Of a stretch of DNA of 64,000 nt, positions 9,564 through 18,941 are shown one piece after another. Source of the DNA: Chitinophagales bacterium (lineage in GTDB: Bacteria > Bacteroidota > Bacteroidia > Chitinophagales > CAIOSU01); assembly GCA_026003335.1 (NCBI GenBank), contig BPHB01000002.1, positions 793,363 through 857,362 on the forward strand, in the 5' to 3' direction. How positions within the stretch are numbered: the stretch's first letter is position 1; each line of letters begins with the position of its first letter. The notes beneath the pieces are model-generated. The model was given only the letters and a program-made list of their open reading frames with translations, was not told where the DNA came from and did not search any database. The position numbers and the translations under genes are program-made.

Positions 9564-11636
9564 CAGTTCTTTCATCACTGCCGCTACCTTATCGGCTGAG
9601 GGCAGCATGGCATTTTCTAGGGTTGCATTGATAGGTATAGCCGGAGTATTGACCGCCCCGATAATTTTCACCGGAGCATCCAGAAACTCAAAACAGGCGG
9701 AAGCAATCCTTCCGGCAAGAGCCTCTGCAAAGGAATGGGTGACCGTTTCTTCTGTTATCACGATACACTTGCCGTGTTTTTTAACGGAGGAGAAAACCAT
9801 GTCTTCATCCAAAGGGTTGAGAGTGCGTAAGTCCACCACTTCTATACGTCCGGGAAATTGCCTGGCAGCATTTTTAGCCCAGTGAACTCCCATACCATAG
9901 GTGATAACCGTCAGAGTTTGTCCTTTATGGATTTCACCGGCATCAGCTTCTAAGGCAATGGCCGCTTTGCCTAACGGAATAATGTAATCTTCATCGGGTT
10001 CAATGGTTTTTGCATCCTGCGTTCCCGGCACTTTAGACCAGTAAAGCCCCTTATGCTCAAAAATAACAACCGGATTGGGGTCGTAAAAAGCACCTTTCAT
10101 AAGGCCCTTCATATCGGCAGCGTTGGAGGGATACACCACTTTAACACCTTTAATCTGCAGAACTACGGATTCTACACTGGATGAATGATACGGCCCCCCA
10201 CACCCATAGGCCCCGGTAGGTACCCGAATGAGGCTTTGCACGGGCCATTTTCCATTGGAGAGGTAATAGGAGCGGCTCAGCTCGGTAAATAGCTGATTGA
10301 GACCAGGCCAGATATAGTCGGCAAATTGAATTTCCACAATGGGTTTGCAGCCGACCAGAGACATTCCCAGGGTGCTGCCAATGATATATGCTTCTGTAAT
10401 AGGCGTATTAAATACCCGCTCAGTGCCATACTTTTTAGCCAGTAAAGCCGCTTCGCGAAACACCCCGCCCAATTCTCCTCCTACATCCTGTCCATAGAGC
10501 ACGGCTTCGGGATGTTTTTTGAGTATCTCATCTACTGCATGCAGTGCCGCATCCACCATTACTACTTTTTCGGCACCTGCCGGAGACCGGGTTCCTTGTT
10601 CTTCTTTAATGGGCGTTTCTGCAAAAATGTATTTCGTTAAATCGGCAGGCGATGGGTCCGGAGCACTGTAAGCACGTTTATAATCGGCAACCACCTGTTC
10701 CTTTACCCTTTGCTGCATCTGCAGCAACTCATCCTCCCGAAAGCCGAAGGCAAGAAGCTGCTTCCTGAACAAGGGAAACGGATCACGCGAAGCATGCTCT
10801 TCCAGGTCTGCCTTTGGCCGATACCACTCCTTGCGAACACCGGATGTATGATGATTAAGCAGAGGCACTTTCGCCTGAATCAGAAATGGCCTGCGCTCCA
10901 GGCGTATTTTATTTATAACCGAATGCAATAGCTCATAACATGCAATAAAATCTGAGCCATTGATGCGGTATGCCTGCAGTCCTTTAAATCCCTTTGCGAA
11001 CTCAACGGCATCCATTGCTCTTACTTCCCTGGCATGGGCTGAGATATCCCACTCATTGTCCTGCACCAGATACAGGATTGGAAGGGTTTTCAACACTGCA
11101 AAATGAAACGCCTCCGCTACTTCACCTTCAGTGAGCGCTGCATCTCCGATGGAGCATATCACCACAGGAGGCTCCTGTCCCTGATAAGAGCAAAGGCCCT
11201 GCTTCTCCAGATATCGCAGCCCCTGAGCAATGCCGGTAGCAGGAATGGCCTGCATGCCTGTGGCAGAGGACTGGTGCGGAATTTTGGGCATATCCTCCCT
11301 TCTGGAACTGGCATGTCCGTAATATGTTCTTCCGCCTGAAAAAGGATCATCTTGTTTGGCAAATATCTGCAACATCAGGTCATAGGGCGTGTAGCCAAAG
11401 CTTAGCAGCATACATTCATCCCGATAATAGGGACTTACCCAGTCATAAGGCTTCAATTGCAGGCCGCAGGCGAGCTGAATGGCCTCGTGTCCTTTGGAAG
11501 TCGCATGGACATATTTACTGAAAACCTCGCGATTTTCCTCATAAAGGTCAGCCATTGCACGTGCAGTACACATCAGCTCCCATGCGCGGGTGAGGGTTTC
11601 TTTGCTTATGGCGACTGAAGCGGTTTGTGTTGGCAC
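9552..11636 (-). CDS. 2-oxoacid dehydrogenase E1, fused alpha and beta subunits
   Basis: This thiamine-diphosphate enzyme decarboxylates branched-chain 2-oxoacids, or possibly pyruvate, and transfers the acyl group to lipoyl-E2. The 694 residues hold an alpha part (about 1-340) with the ThDP motif GDAALTEGEV..NEWD, and a beta part (about 355-694) with LYGQDVGGELGGVF, the RVFNTPITEA region and GAYGCGGPYHSSS. Fused alpha/beta E1 proteins are common in Bacteroidota and usually annotated as 2-oxoisovalerate dehydrogenase. The start is GTG at 11634-11636; no in-frame ATG occurs before residue 20. No E2 or E3 gene adjoins it; the E2 at 36.7 kb is elsewhere. Substrate is inferred from family only. 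Confidence 0.9.
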   Translation of the reverse strand: MPTQTASVAISKETLTRAWELMCTARAMADLYEENREVFSKYVHATSKGHEAIQLACGLQLKPYDWVSPYYRDECMLLSFGYTPYDLMLQIFAKQDDPFSGGRTYYGHASSRREDMPKIPHQSSATGMQAIPATGIAQGLRYLEKQGLCSYQGQEPPVVICSIGDAALTEGEVAEAFHFAVLKTLPILYLVQDNEWDISAHAREVRAMDAVEFAKGFKGLQAYRINGSDFIACYELLHSVINKIRLERRPFLIQAKVPLLNHHTSGVRKEWYRPKADLEEHASRDPFPLFRKQLLAFGFREDELLQMQQRVKEQVVADYKRAYSAPDPSPADLTKYIFAETPIKEEQGTRSPAGAEKVVMVDAALHAVDEILKKHPEAVLYGQDVGGELGGVFREAALLAKKYGTERVFNTPITEAYIIGSTLGMSLVGCKPIVEIQFADYIWPGLNQLFTELSRSYYLSNGKWPVQSLIRVPTGAYGCGGPYHSSSVESVVLQIKGVKVVYPSNAADMKGLMKGAFYDPNPVVIFEHKGLYWSKVPGTQDAKTIEPDEDYIIPLGKAAIALEADAGEIHKGQTLTVITYGMGVHWAKNAARQFPGRIEVVDLRTLNPLDEDMVFSSVKKHGKCIVITEETVTHSFAEALAGRIASACFEFLDAPVKIIGAVNTPAIPINATLENAMLPSADKVAAVMKELLAY

Positions 11637-11797
11637 AAAAAATTTTTTGGGATAAAGGTACAGCTTTTAGCGCCCTTTCAGTTTAATGCACCCTGATTCG
11701 TTTTCTAAAATAACGTGTGGCTTTATTTTGAGCAACTCAAACCAGCTTGTGGTCAAACAGAAAAACTTTTTATTTTAAGACCGCAATCTTTTCTGGT

Positions 11798-14700
11798 ATG
11801 TATAGGCGGATGATTCTTGCCGGAGTGTTGGTGCTGCTTGCCGGATTTCTGCATGCCCAGATCTCCTGTTCTACCCTCTCAAAAATCCGTGTGCTTCTGG
11901 TAGGTGACAGCTGGACACACATCATGTGGAATAACCGCACCTACCAGGACGTGTTTAATCAGTTTGGCTTTGCAGATATTGCAGAAAGGGGCACCTATAC
12001 CGCCATCGGGGGTACTACGGCAAGTTTCTGGGCTGCACCAGCAAATCTGCAAATCATCCTGAACGAGTTACAGCAACACCCCACCGTGGACATCGTTGTG
12101 CTCAGCATTGGCGGCAATGACATGCTGGCCGGAATGAATGTTTCCCCTCCGGGATGGCACACCGGCTTAAGTGCCGGAGCCGAAACGCAGCTTTTTGACC
12201 GTATTCAAGCAGACATACAAACTATCGTTGACGGAATTAAGAGCGTGCGGCCAAATATTGAGATTGTATTCAGCGGTTATGACTACCTGAATTTTGTGGA
12301 AACCGTTATTAACGATCAAGGTGGGAACATCATCTTAATGTGGGCCAATCTGGGACAACCTAATGCCTTTCAGATTAATAGCGCCTTCAGTCGTTTTGAA
12401 CAGCGTAAAATCAATATTGCCAATGCTGATCCACGTGTGTACTATGTGCACGCTCTGGGATTAATGCAGCACATCTATGGTTATCCGGGTATTTTCTCTC
12501 CGTTTTCTGTGCCGGCTCCGGGTCAAACTCCCCCTTTGTATGCCCCGTTTCCTGGAGGTGATCCTAACTTTCCTACCCCTCCTGTTGCCCTGGCTAACAA
12601 TGGTCTGGATGCTATTCACCTGAGTGATGACGGTTATCGTCATCTGGTTGTCAATCAGATGTTATCTTACTTATTGAACAAGTTCCGTGGTAACCCTCCT
12701 GCAACCTTTCATTCCCAAGGAGGACTGCATGACGGGTGGGTACGTTCCGATGGCAATTTAGGAGTGGGGGGCGTGCGTGTGGGAGATCAAGGCTCAGGCA
12801 TGCTTTACCGCGGAATTCTTTCATTCAATACAGACACCCTGCCGGATCAGGCAGTCATTACGGGAGCAAGTCTGTTTATAAACCGTGCCGCTCTATCGGG
12901 GACAAATCCTTTTCAAACCGGGATGCTTGGCCCTCCCTCGGTGGATGTAAAAACGGGCTCTTTCGGTGGAGCCGCCATAGAAGTCAGTGACTATTTCAGT
13001 GCCGCTGATGCGGTAAATGCCGGTTGCTTTGTCGGCACTGCGCCTGCCGATGGCTACACCATCCGCATTGACCTAACTCCGGCCGGTTTCGGCAAGATAA
13101 ATAAAACGGGTTTAACACAATTTCGCCTGTCTTTTTCTTATGCCTCCGGTTCTGCCAATGACTATGTGCAGTTTCATACAGGCGACCAGCCCGGACTGTT
13201 AGCTCCCTACCTGGATGTTTTTTATACATTACCTTCTCCTCCTGCCACAGCACGGGTATATGGAGACACGGTGATTTGCAGCGGATCTTCTGCTTCGATT
13301 TATATAACCCTCAGCGGTTCGCCTCCCTGGAATATCACCTGGTCTGATGGAGTAACAGAAACAGGACTCACTTCCCCCCAACATGTAAGGAGTGTCAGCC
13401 CGTTGGTTACCACAACCTATCAGATTGTTCAGCTCACGGATGCGCAAGGAAGCGGCACTCCTTCCGGTTCCGCATACATTGAAGTCTTACCGTCCGTTCC
13501 GGTTTCTGTAAGCGGTCTGGCATCACACTACTGCGTGAATACGCCCCCTTCTACTCTGCTTGCCAGCCCTCCCGGTGGAGTATGGTCAGGTCCCGGCATA
13601 ACGGGAACTATCTTTAACCCCGCCCTGGCGGTTCTCCAAAGCGGAGGGGGAGGTATAATTTCGTTGACCTATTCAGGCACCTATCTGTCTTGCCCTTACT
13701 CTAAGGATTTTCCGGTTGTTGTAGATTCCGCATCCTGCACTACTGACGGATCGTGCAGCTTTGCACCGGTGAGTGGCACAGTTTCCTGTGTGGGAGCAAG
13801 AACTCTGAACTTCACTTATAGCAGCAGCGGAAGATTATATGTATTCAAAGATCTGATTCCCGGAAAAACCTACGTAGCATCAACCTGCGATAGTTGTGGA
13901 TTTGATTCCCACCTGATGATTCGCGATGAGAGCGACAGCTCTTTTATTGCTGAAAATAATGACGCCTGTGCAACAGCCTCTTCAGTTACCTTTGTGGCAC
14001 CACCATCGGGAAAGATCGGGATTCATCTTTCAGCTGCAGACACATTCCCCTGCAATGGGTATGCTTGCAACCCCTACAATTGTAATCCATACCCTTGTAA
14101 TCCCCATTCCTGCAACCCCTATTCCTGCAACTGCCAGACGTGCTATCAGACCTGCTACCGAGATACATTGGTATATATGACTTGCTATCCGGGAGGTATA
14201 CAGTTTATTAATGGCTATCTTACCAGCGATTGCATCGGGGCATGCACGTTTGGGTTTTGCTGGAGAATGCAGTATCAGGTGCCTTATGACTGCAATCCTT
14301 ACCTCTGCAACTGCCAGACGTGCTATCAAACCTGTTATGACACTTGTTATCAAACATGCTATGATACCTGCTATCAAACCTGCAGCGATGTTTGCGGCAC
14401 GGATAATATGATTCCCTGCACCGTATCTCTGCGGTGTGTAGATTGCCAGATACCTGCTGCAGTTCTTTCAGCCAGTAGAATTTCGGCTTGTATGGACGAC
14501 AGCATTCAGTTTGCCGCTACCGTTTATGGCGCCACGTGCAACACCACATATCTATGGAATTTCGGTACCGATGCACAGCCAACCTCCTCTAACCAGCTGA
14601 ATCCGCCTCCTGTGCGATGGACTACCAGTGGAACAAAGCAGATTTCCTTCACTGTTACGGAACCCGGAGTGGGTAGCCACAGCGAATACCTTTTAATACA

Positions 14701-16084
14701 CTACGCAGACATCCCATCCGGAAGCATTCTGAACGGGCCTTCAGTAGCCTGTCCAGAAGATACAATATTGCTAACGCTGGACTCAAGCTTACATGCTACG
14801 GATTATTATTGGAATATAAACGATGCAGTATTCTTTCCATCAGGGGACTCCGCATTCCTTGTTATGCCTGACTCATCGGTGACCGTAAAGGTTGTCCCCG
14901 CTAATGGATTATGCTTTGGAGACACCGTATCTCTACTGATTCGTGCACAGCAACTTGCGCCTATAGAGATCACTGCTTTGGGTGGTACGGAGCTTTGCCC
15001 GGGAGATACTGTTGTGCTCACTACGAGCTATTCAGGCGGTACGCTTCAATGGCAAAGAAACGAACAGGATATCGGCATATCCGGCAACACATTGATAGCA
15101 CAGGAAGCCGGGCTGTATCGCCTACGGGTTTCAGATACATCTGGCTGCTTTGCTTACTCCAATGTAATTGCTATAGTAGAATATCCTGCTCCGGAAGGCA
15201 GTTTAACCATAACAGGACTGGCATGTGCAGGGGATACGGTTTGGCTCTCGGCTGATTACACCAATTTCTCCGCTCTGAAATGGTTCAGAAATGACTCCGT
15301 CATTCCCGGCATATCCGACTCACTGCTTCCGGTAACAACCAGTGGCACTTACTCCTTAGTGGTTTCAAACAGTTATTGTACAGACTCTTTATCTTCAGTT
15401 ATCACCTTTCATCCTAAACCTATTGCCGATGCTGGCCCCGACAGGGAAATCTGTCTGCACGACACGGTGGTGCTAACAGCTACAGGGGGGATCCATTATA
15501 GATGGCACACCGGTGCACAAACAGCCCAAATAGCTATTGCACCCACGTATAGCATGCTCTTCATTGTGGAGGTGCTTGATTCAGCAGGATGTGCGTCTTT
15601 TGACAGCGTGCAGGTTATCGTGCATCCTCTGCCCCCGCCCCCGCACTTAGCTATCCATGGAAACCTCATTACTGCCGCCAGCTCTTATGCCGCTTATCAA
15701 TGGTTTTTGAACGGAGCAGCCATCGCTGGCGCCACCTCTGACACACTGCTTATAGTCGCCTCCGGCAATTATTCCCTACAGGTTAGTGACAGCAATGGAT
15801 GCACTATGCTGTCTGCACCTATATATGTAGAACTTACCGGACTCACACATCCTGTTGCGGCCGGTGTGCTCTACCCCAATCCCGTTCGGGACTTTTTAAA
15901 ACTTCAGTTGCCCGCTTCAGAAAAATGTCGGTGGTATTGTCTTCAGAACATTGCCGGTAAAACGCTGGAATGTCAGACAACCTCGTGTGAGCCCATGAGA
16001 GTCATTGATCTGTCGGCCTACCCGGCCGGATTATATGTACTGAAAGTAGAAGGAGGCGGTATTTTTAAGATAGTAAAAGAATGA
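11798..16084 (+). CDS. giant secreted SGNH hydrolase-like T9SS protein
   Basis: The chosen ATG at 11798 gives 1,428 residues and a clean signal peptide (MYRRMILAGVL..GFLHA, then QISC); an ATG 51 bp upstream would bury it. Residues about 25-300 form an SGNH/GDSL hydrolase with GDSW (block I), IGGND (block III) and DAIHLS (block V). A DNRLRE/CBM-like module follows (WVRSDGNLGVGG..FNTDTLPDQAVIT), then Ig-like or PKD-like domains. Residues about 750-870 hold cysteine-rich repeats (separate entry). More Ig-like domains lead to a C-terminal T9SS sorting domain (LYPNPVRDFLKLQ..YPAGLYVLKVEGG). The protein is therefore expected on the cell surface or released. Substrate is unknown. Its TGA overlaps the ATG of the next gene by 4 bp. 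Confidence 0.85.
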   Translation: MYRRMILAGVLVLLAGFLHAQISCSTLSKIRVLLVGDSWTHIMWNNRTYQDVFNQFGFADIAERGTYTAIGGTTASFWAAPANLQIILNELQQHPTVDIVVLSIGGNDMLAGMNVSPPGWHTGLSAGAETQLFDRIQADIQTIVDGIKSVRPNIEIVFSGYDYLNFVETVINDQGGNIILMWANLGQPNAFQINSAFSRFEQRKINIANADPRVYYVHALGLMQHIYGYPGIFSPFSVPAPGQTPPLYAPFPGGDPNFPTPPVALANNGLDAIHLSDDGYRHLVVNQMLSYLLNKFRGNPPATFHSQGGLHDGWVRSDGNLGVGGVRVGDQGSGMLYRGILSFNTDTLPDQAVITGASLFINRAALSGTNPFQTGMLGPPSVDVKTGSFGGAAIEVSDYFSAADAVNAGCFVGTAPADGYTIRIDLTPAGFGKINKTGLTQFRLSFSYASGSANDYVQFHTGDQPGLLAPYLDVFYTLPSPPATARVYGDTVICSGSSASIYITLSGSPPWNITWSDGVTETGLTSPQHVRSVSPLVTTTYQIVQLTDAQGSGTPSGSAYIEVLPSVPVSVSGLASHYCVNTPPSTLLASPPGGVWSGPGITGTIFNPALAVLQSGGGGIISLTYSGTYLSCPYSKDFPVVVDSASCTTDGSCSFAPVSGTVSCVGARTLNFTYSSSGRLYVFKDLIPGKTYVASTCDSCGFDSHLMIRDESDSSFIAENNDACATASSVTFVAPPSGKIGIHLSAADTFPCNGYACNPYNCNPYPCNPHSCNPYSCNCQTCYQTCYRDTLVYMTCYPGGIQFINGYLTSDCIGACTFGFCWRMQYQVPYDCNPYLCNCQTCYQTCYDTCYQTCYDTCYQTCSDVCGTDNMIPCTVSLRCVDCQIPAAVLSASRISACMDDSIQFAATVYGATCNTTYLWNFGTDAQPTSSNQLNPPPVRWTTSGTKQISFTVTEPGVGSHSEYLLIHYADIPSGSILNGPSVACPEDTILLTLDSSLHATDYYWNINDAVFFPSGDSAFLVMPDSSVTVKVVPANGLCFGDTVSLLIRAQQLAPIEITALGGTELCPGDTVVLTTSYSGGTLQWQRNEQDIGISGNTLIAQEAGLYRLRVSDTSGCFAYSNVIAIVEYPAPEGSLTITGLACAGDTVWLSADYTNFSALKWFRNDSVIPGISDSLLPVTTSGTYSLVVSNSYCTDSLSSVITFHPKPIADAGPDREICLHDTVVLTATGGIHYRWHTGAQTAQIAIAPTYSMLFIVEVLDSAGCASFDSVQVIVHPLPPPPHLAIHGNLITAASSYAAYQWFLNGAAIAGATSDTLLIVASGNYSLQVSDSNGCTMLSAPIYVELTGLTHPVAAGVLYPNPVRDFLKLQLPASEKCRWYCLQNIAGKTLECQTTSCEPMRVIDLSAYPAGLYVLKVEGGGIFKIVKE
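14049..14400 (+). repeat. cysteine-rich tandem repeats inside the SGNH protein
   Basis: Two blocks (about 14049-14165 and 14288-14395) encode short tandem units. The first has five CNPYxC-type units followed by CNCQTCYQTC. The second repeats CNPYLCNCQTCYQTC and then CYDTCYQT-like 8-residue units. The repeats are also visible at DNA level as 24-bp units around TGYTATCAAACCTGY. Cysteine every three to four residues suggests a disulfide-stabilised or metal-binding stalk; that role is inferred. Confidence 0.8.
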
Positions 16085-17280
16085 GCTTAGCCAAAAGGCC
16101 TGCAGTATTCCTCAAGCCGGGAAGACAGATCTCTTTGCAGCGCAAACACCCTTGGGTTTTCTCCGGTGCCATAGCGCGCATGGAAGGCCAACCATCAGCG
16201 GGAGATACCGTGGAGATTTATGATAGCCAGGGTCAATGGATGGCACGCGGTGCCTATTCTCCACATTCACAAATCAGAATACGGATATGGACCTTTGTGT
16301 CCGGGGAAGACATTGATGAAGGGTTTTTTCAGCAAAGAATAAAGCGCTCTTTAAGCTTGAGACAAGATATTTTACCCGACAGTTCGTCCTATCGGTTATG
16401 CTATGGTGAATCTGATAATTTACCGGGCATTATCATTGATCGCTATGAGCATTTTCTTGTTGTGCAACTCCTTTCAGCAGGTGCTGAGCGGTGGCGAAAC
16501 GCAATTATCCATGCTCTTTGTAATGTTTTCCCTGCGCTGAGTATCTATGAACGCTCTGATTCAGAGGTGCGCACCAAGGAGGGTCTCTCTCCACGTAAGG
16601 GGGTGATTGCAGGGGAAGAACCTCCCAGCCTAGTGGAAGTCCGGGAGTCAGCGTGCCGTTTTTGGGTTGATATCCGCAATGGGCATAAAACCGGCTTCTA
16701 TCTGGATCAGCGCAACAACCGGGAGAGACTACAGGCATGTGCAGCAGGCAAAGAGGTGTTGAACTGCTTTTCCTACACGGGCGCATTTGCTGTGGCCGCC
16801 CTGAAGGGGGGAGCCGTGCATGTGATTAATGCCGATACCTCGGAAGAAGTATTAAAACTCGCCACGCAGAATTTGCACCTTAATGGATTTGCAGAAACAC
16901 AATTTGAAAACGTGGCCGAGGATGTTTTTTCTCTCTTAAGAAAGTACAGAAACCAAAACCGATTTTTTGATCTTATTATTCTTGACCCCCCTAAATTTGC
17001 TGATGCCAGGCGCCACCTGGAGAAAGCCGCAAGAGGCTATAAAGACATCAACCGGCTGGCTTTCCATTTATTAAAACCGGGAGGTTTATTGTGTACGTTT
17101 TCCTGCTCAGGCTTGCTGGAAGAACCTCTATTTCAGAAGATTGTTGCCGATGCGGCCCTGGATACCGGTAAGGAGGTGGCTTTGTTGCATCGCCTGGGTC
17201 AGGCGCCTGATCATCCGGTAGCCTTGAATTTTCCCGAAAGTGCTTACCTGAAAGGGTTGATCTGCCGGGTTGGCGGTTAA
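16081..17280 (+). CDS. rlmI: RlmI-type 23S rRNA cytosine-C5 methyltransferase
   Basis: The 399-residue protein has the RlmI/RlmK layout: an N-terminal PUA domain (residues 1-80, with KHPWVFSGAI), a central EEHEE-like domain, and a Rossmann methyltransferase domain. The last begins at NCFSYTGAFAVAA and shows LDPPKF (motif IV) and a cysteine in SCSGL (motif VI), the catalytic region of RNA m5C methyltransferases. The E. coli homologue methylates C1962 of 23S rRNA. The start overlaps the preceding stop (ATGA), suggesting translational coupling to an unrelated secreted protein. The gene converges on the OB-fold gene with one base between the stop codons. Confidence 0.85.
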   Translation: MSLAKRPAVFLKPGRQISLQRKHPWVFSGAIARMEGQPSAGDTVEIYDSQGQWMARGAYSPHSQIRIRIWTFVSGEDIDEGFFQQRIKRSLSLRQDILPDSSSYRLCYGESDNLPGIIIDRYEHFLVVQLLSAGAERWRNAIIHALCNVFPALSIYERSDSEVRTKEGLSPRKGVIAGEEPPSLVEVRESACRFWVDIRNGHKTGFYLDQRNNRERLQACAAGKEVLNCFSYTGAFAVAALKGGAVHVINADTSEEVLKLATQNLHLNGFAETQFENVAEDVFSLLRKYRNQNRFFDLIILDPPKFADARRHLEKAARGYKDINRLAFHLLKPGGLLCTFSCSGLLEEPLFQKIVADAALDTGKEVALLHRLGQAPDHPVALNFPESAYLKGLICRVGG

Positions 17281-17281
17281 T

Positions 17282-17833
17282 TTAATTTCCCAGTGCAACC
17301 ACACAGCGGTTGAGCACAACATCCGTGCTTCCCAGCAGGTCGTCTTTTTTAATACCGTTACAAATGCCTTTCACCGAAACCATATCGCCCACGTTCAGGT
17401 CCTTAACTCTCTCATTATAGCGCGGATCCATCTGACAGCTTACATTACTGAGCGGATCCGCATCAATAGCCAGCAGCAACACAATAGTTGTATCTGCCGG
17501 ACTGGCAATTTTGGCAATGGTTCCGTGCACCTGAACAACTTTACCTATATATTTTTCCTTAGCAAGTTCTTCGCCCTGTAAAAACTCAGCTTGCAGCTCC
17601 GATGCACTCAGGATAAAAGCCGGAGATGTTTTCTCCACTTCTTTATGCTGAGTAAATCGTGAGGTCAGATCCACCAGCGGTTTTACAAGCGGTATAATGA
17701 CATGCCTGGTAAAGCGGCTCTCCGGCCACTGGGTAATAGAAAAAAACACAACTCCTCCGGTTATAAGTATAAGCAATCCAACAACCATTATACCTTGCAC
17801 AATTATTCTCATAAATGATGTATTTTTGCCCAA
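17282..17833 (-). CDS. membrane-anchored OB-fold (tRNA_anti-like) protein
   Basis: The 183 residues start with a hydrophobic anchor (about 9-31) and continue in a periplasmic or external domain with the pattern of the tRNA_anti-like OB-fold family (GKVVQVHGTIAKI, then VSCQMDPRYNERVKDLNVGDMVSVKGICNG). Members are widespread in Bacteroidota and have no assigned function. An alternative start 21 bp downstream (MRIIVQG) would also give a good membrane anchor. Upstream it is divergent from the cytochrome-like lipoprotein gene, 37 bp away. Confidence 0.75.
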   Translation of the reverse strand: MGKNTSFMRIIVQGIMVVGLLILITGGVVFFSITQWPESRFTRHVIIPLVKPLVDLTSRFTQHKEVEKTSPAFILSASELQAEFLQGEELAKEKYIGKVVQVHGTIAKIASPADTTIVLLLAIDADPLSNVSCQMDPRYNERVKDLNVGDMVSVKGICNGIKKDDLLGSTDVVLNRCVVALGN

Positions 17834-17870
17834 GATACAACTCCGTTAGAAAATCCTAAAGCATTCATGT

Positions 17871-18338
17871 ATGAAGCACCTGCCACTGGCAGTTATTCTG
17901 ATTTCATTTATCTTTCTGTGGATGGCCTGTAGGAAAGACAATGTGAAAAAGCTGGAGTGCAATGCTACCGAAGGCTGCCAGTGGATTGAACAGGCTGATT
18001 CCTGCGCATGCAATGCTCTGTCTGCAGTATGCGATACAGGTTTTACCCTCAGCTATGCGAATGACATTGAGCCGATTCTGTATAAAAAACATGGCAACGA
18101 ACGGTCCTGCTATGATTGTCATGACGCCAAATCACCAGATTTTTCCCGCGGACTGGGGATTCGCCTGGATGGATACAATGCGCTTAAAGTTTATGTTGAC
18201 AATGGCCAGCTATTATGCGCCATCAAACAAACCGGCTGCTCCAATGCTGTCTCTATGCCCTACCTGGAGGGAAAAATGTCGGACTGTGACATCTTGAGGA
18301 TTGAAGCCTGGATCAATCAGGGAGCTAAAAATAATTAG
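17871..18338 (+). CDS. lipoprotein with a single CxxCH haem motif
   Basis: A signal peptide ends in a lipobox (LWMAC, Cys20), so the 155-residue product is predicted to be lipid-anchored. Eight further cysteines include CNATEGC and CACN near the N-terminus and one haem c motif, CYDCH, near residue 83. The C-terminal part (MPYLEGKMSDCDILRIEAWINQGA) resembles small mono-haem cytochromes of the planctomycete-cytochrome type. It is followed by a YceI-like and a DUF5777 gene in the same direction, a grouping that suggests an electron-transfer or stress-related envelope function. That inference rests on context. Confidence 0.75.
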   Translation: MKHLPLAVILISFIFLWMACRKDNVKKLECNATEGCQWIEQADSCACNALSAVCDTGFTLSYANDIEPILYKKHGNERSCYDCHDAKSPDFSRGLGIRLDGYNALKVYVDNGQLLCAIKQTGCSNAVSMPYLEGKMSDCDILRIEAWINQGAKNN

Positions 18339-18372
18339 GGGCATGAACTTTGAACTCTATCGGGCTAAAAAT

Positions 18373-18921
18373 ATGAGAAATCTGCTTACAATAGTATTGT
18401 TTACTGCCCTCTCTCTTTCGTCCCATGCACAAAAATACTTTACCAAAACCGGACACATCTGGTTTTATTCCCATGCACCTCTGGAAGATATTGAAGCCCA
18501 CAATTACCAGGTCTCCAGTATAATGGATGCACAAAGCGGAGAAGTAGTGTTTAAAGTAACGATGACCGGATTCCAGTTTCCCAATGCTTTAATGCAGGAA
18601 CATTTCAATGAAAAATATGTGGAGTCTGATAAATTTCCGGAGTCGGTGTTTAAAGGTAAAGTAACCAATATCGCAGAAGTAGATTTTTCAAAGAATGACA
18701 CTTTCAAAGTACAGGTAGAAGGGGAGCTGACCATTCATGGAGTTACCCGGCCTATAAAAGCTGAGGGCACTCTTACACCCAGGGAGGGCAAAGTGCATGT
18801 AGAATCCTTATTTCAGATAGCGGTTGCAGATTACAATATCAAGATTCCGGCTGCTGTGAAAGATAACATTGCTAAAATCATAGATATTCACGTGGAGGTC
18901 TTGTACGATCCCCTGAAATAA
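18373..18921 (+). CDS. YceI-family secreted protein
   Basis: The start at 18373 yields 182 residues with a typical signal peptide (MRNLLTIVLFTALSLSSHAQ); the frame is open further upstream but overlaps the preceding gene by 38 bp. The mature part follows the YceI lipocalin-like barrel pattern: TGHIWFYSHAPLEDIEAHN at the start, then FPESVFKGKVTNI and VEGELTIHGVTRPIKAEGTL. YceI proteins bind isoprenoid-type lipids in the periplasm. It lies between the cytochrome-like lipoprotein and the DUF5777 gene and is probably co-transcribed with both. Confidence 0.85.
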   Translation: MRNLLTIVLFTALSLSSHAQKYFTKTGHIWFYSHAPLEDIEAHNYQVSSIMDAQSGEVVFKVTMTGFQFPNALMQEHFNEKYVESDKFPESVFKGKVTNIAEVDFSKNDTFKVQVEGELTIHGVTRPIKAEGTLTPREGKVHVESLFQIAVADYNIKIPAAVKDNIAKIIDIHVEVLYDPLK

Positions 18922-18941
18922 TTTTTCAAACCCCTCTGCCT

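Noticed and set aside
11747..11797. Upstream ATG as the start of the SGNH/T9SS protein
   Set aside because: It would add 17 polar residues ahead of a clear signal peptide that begins at 11798.
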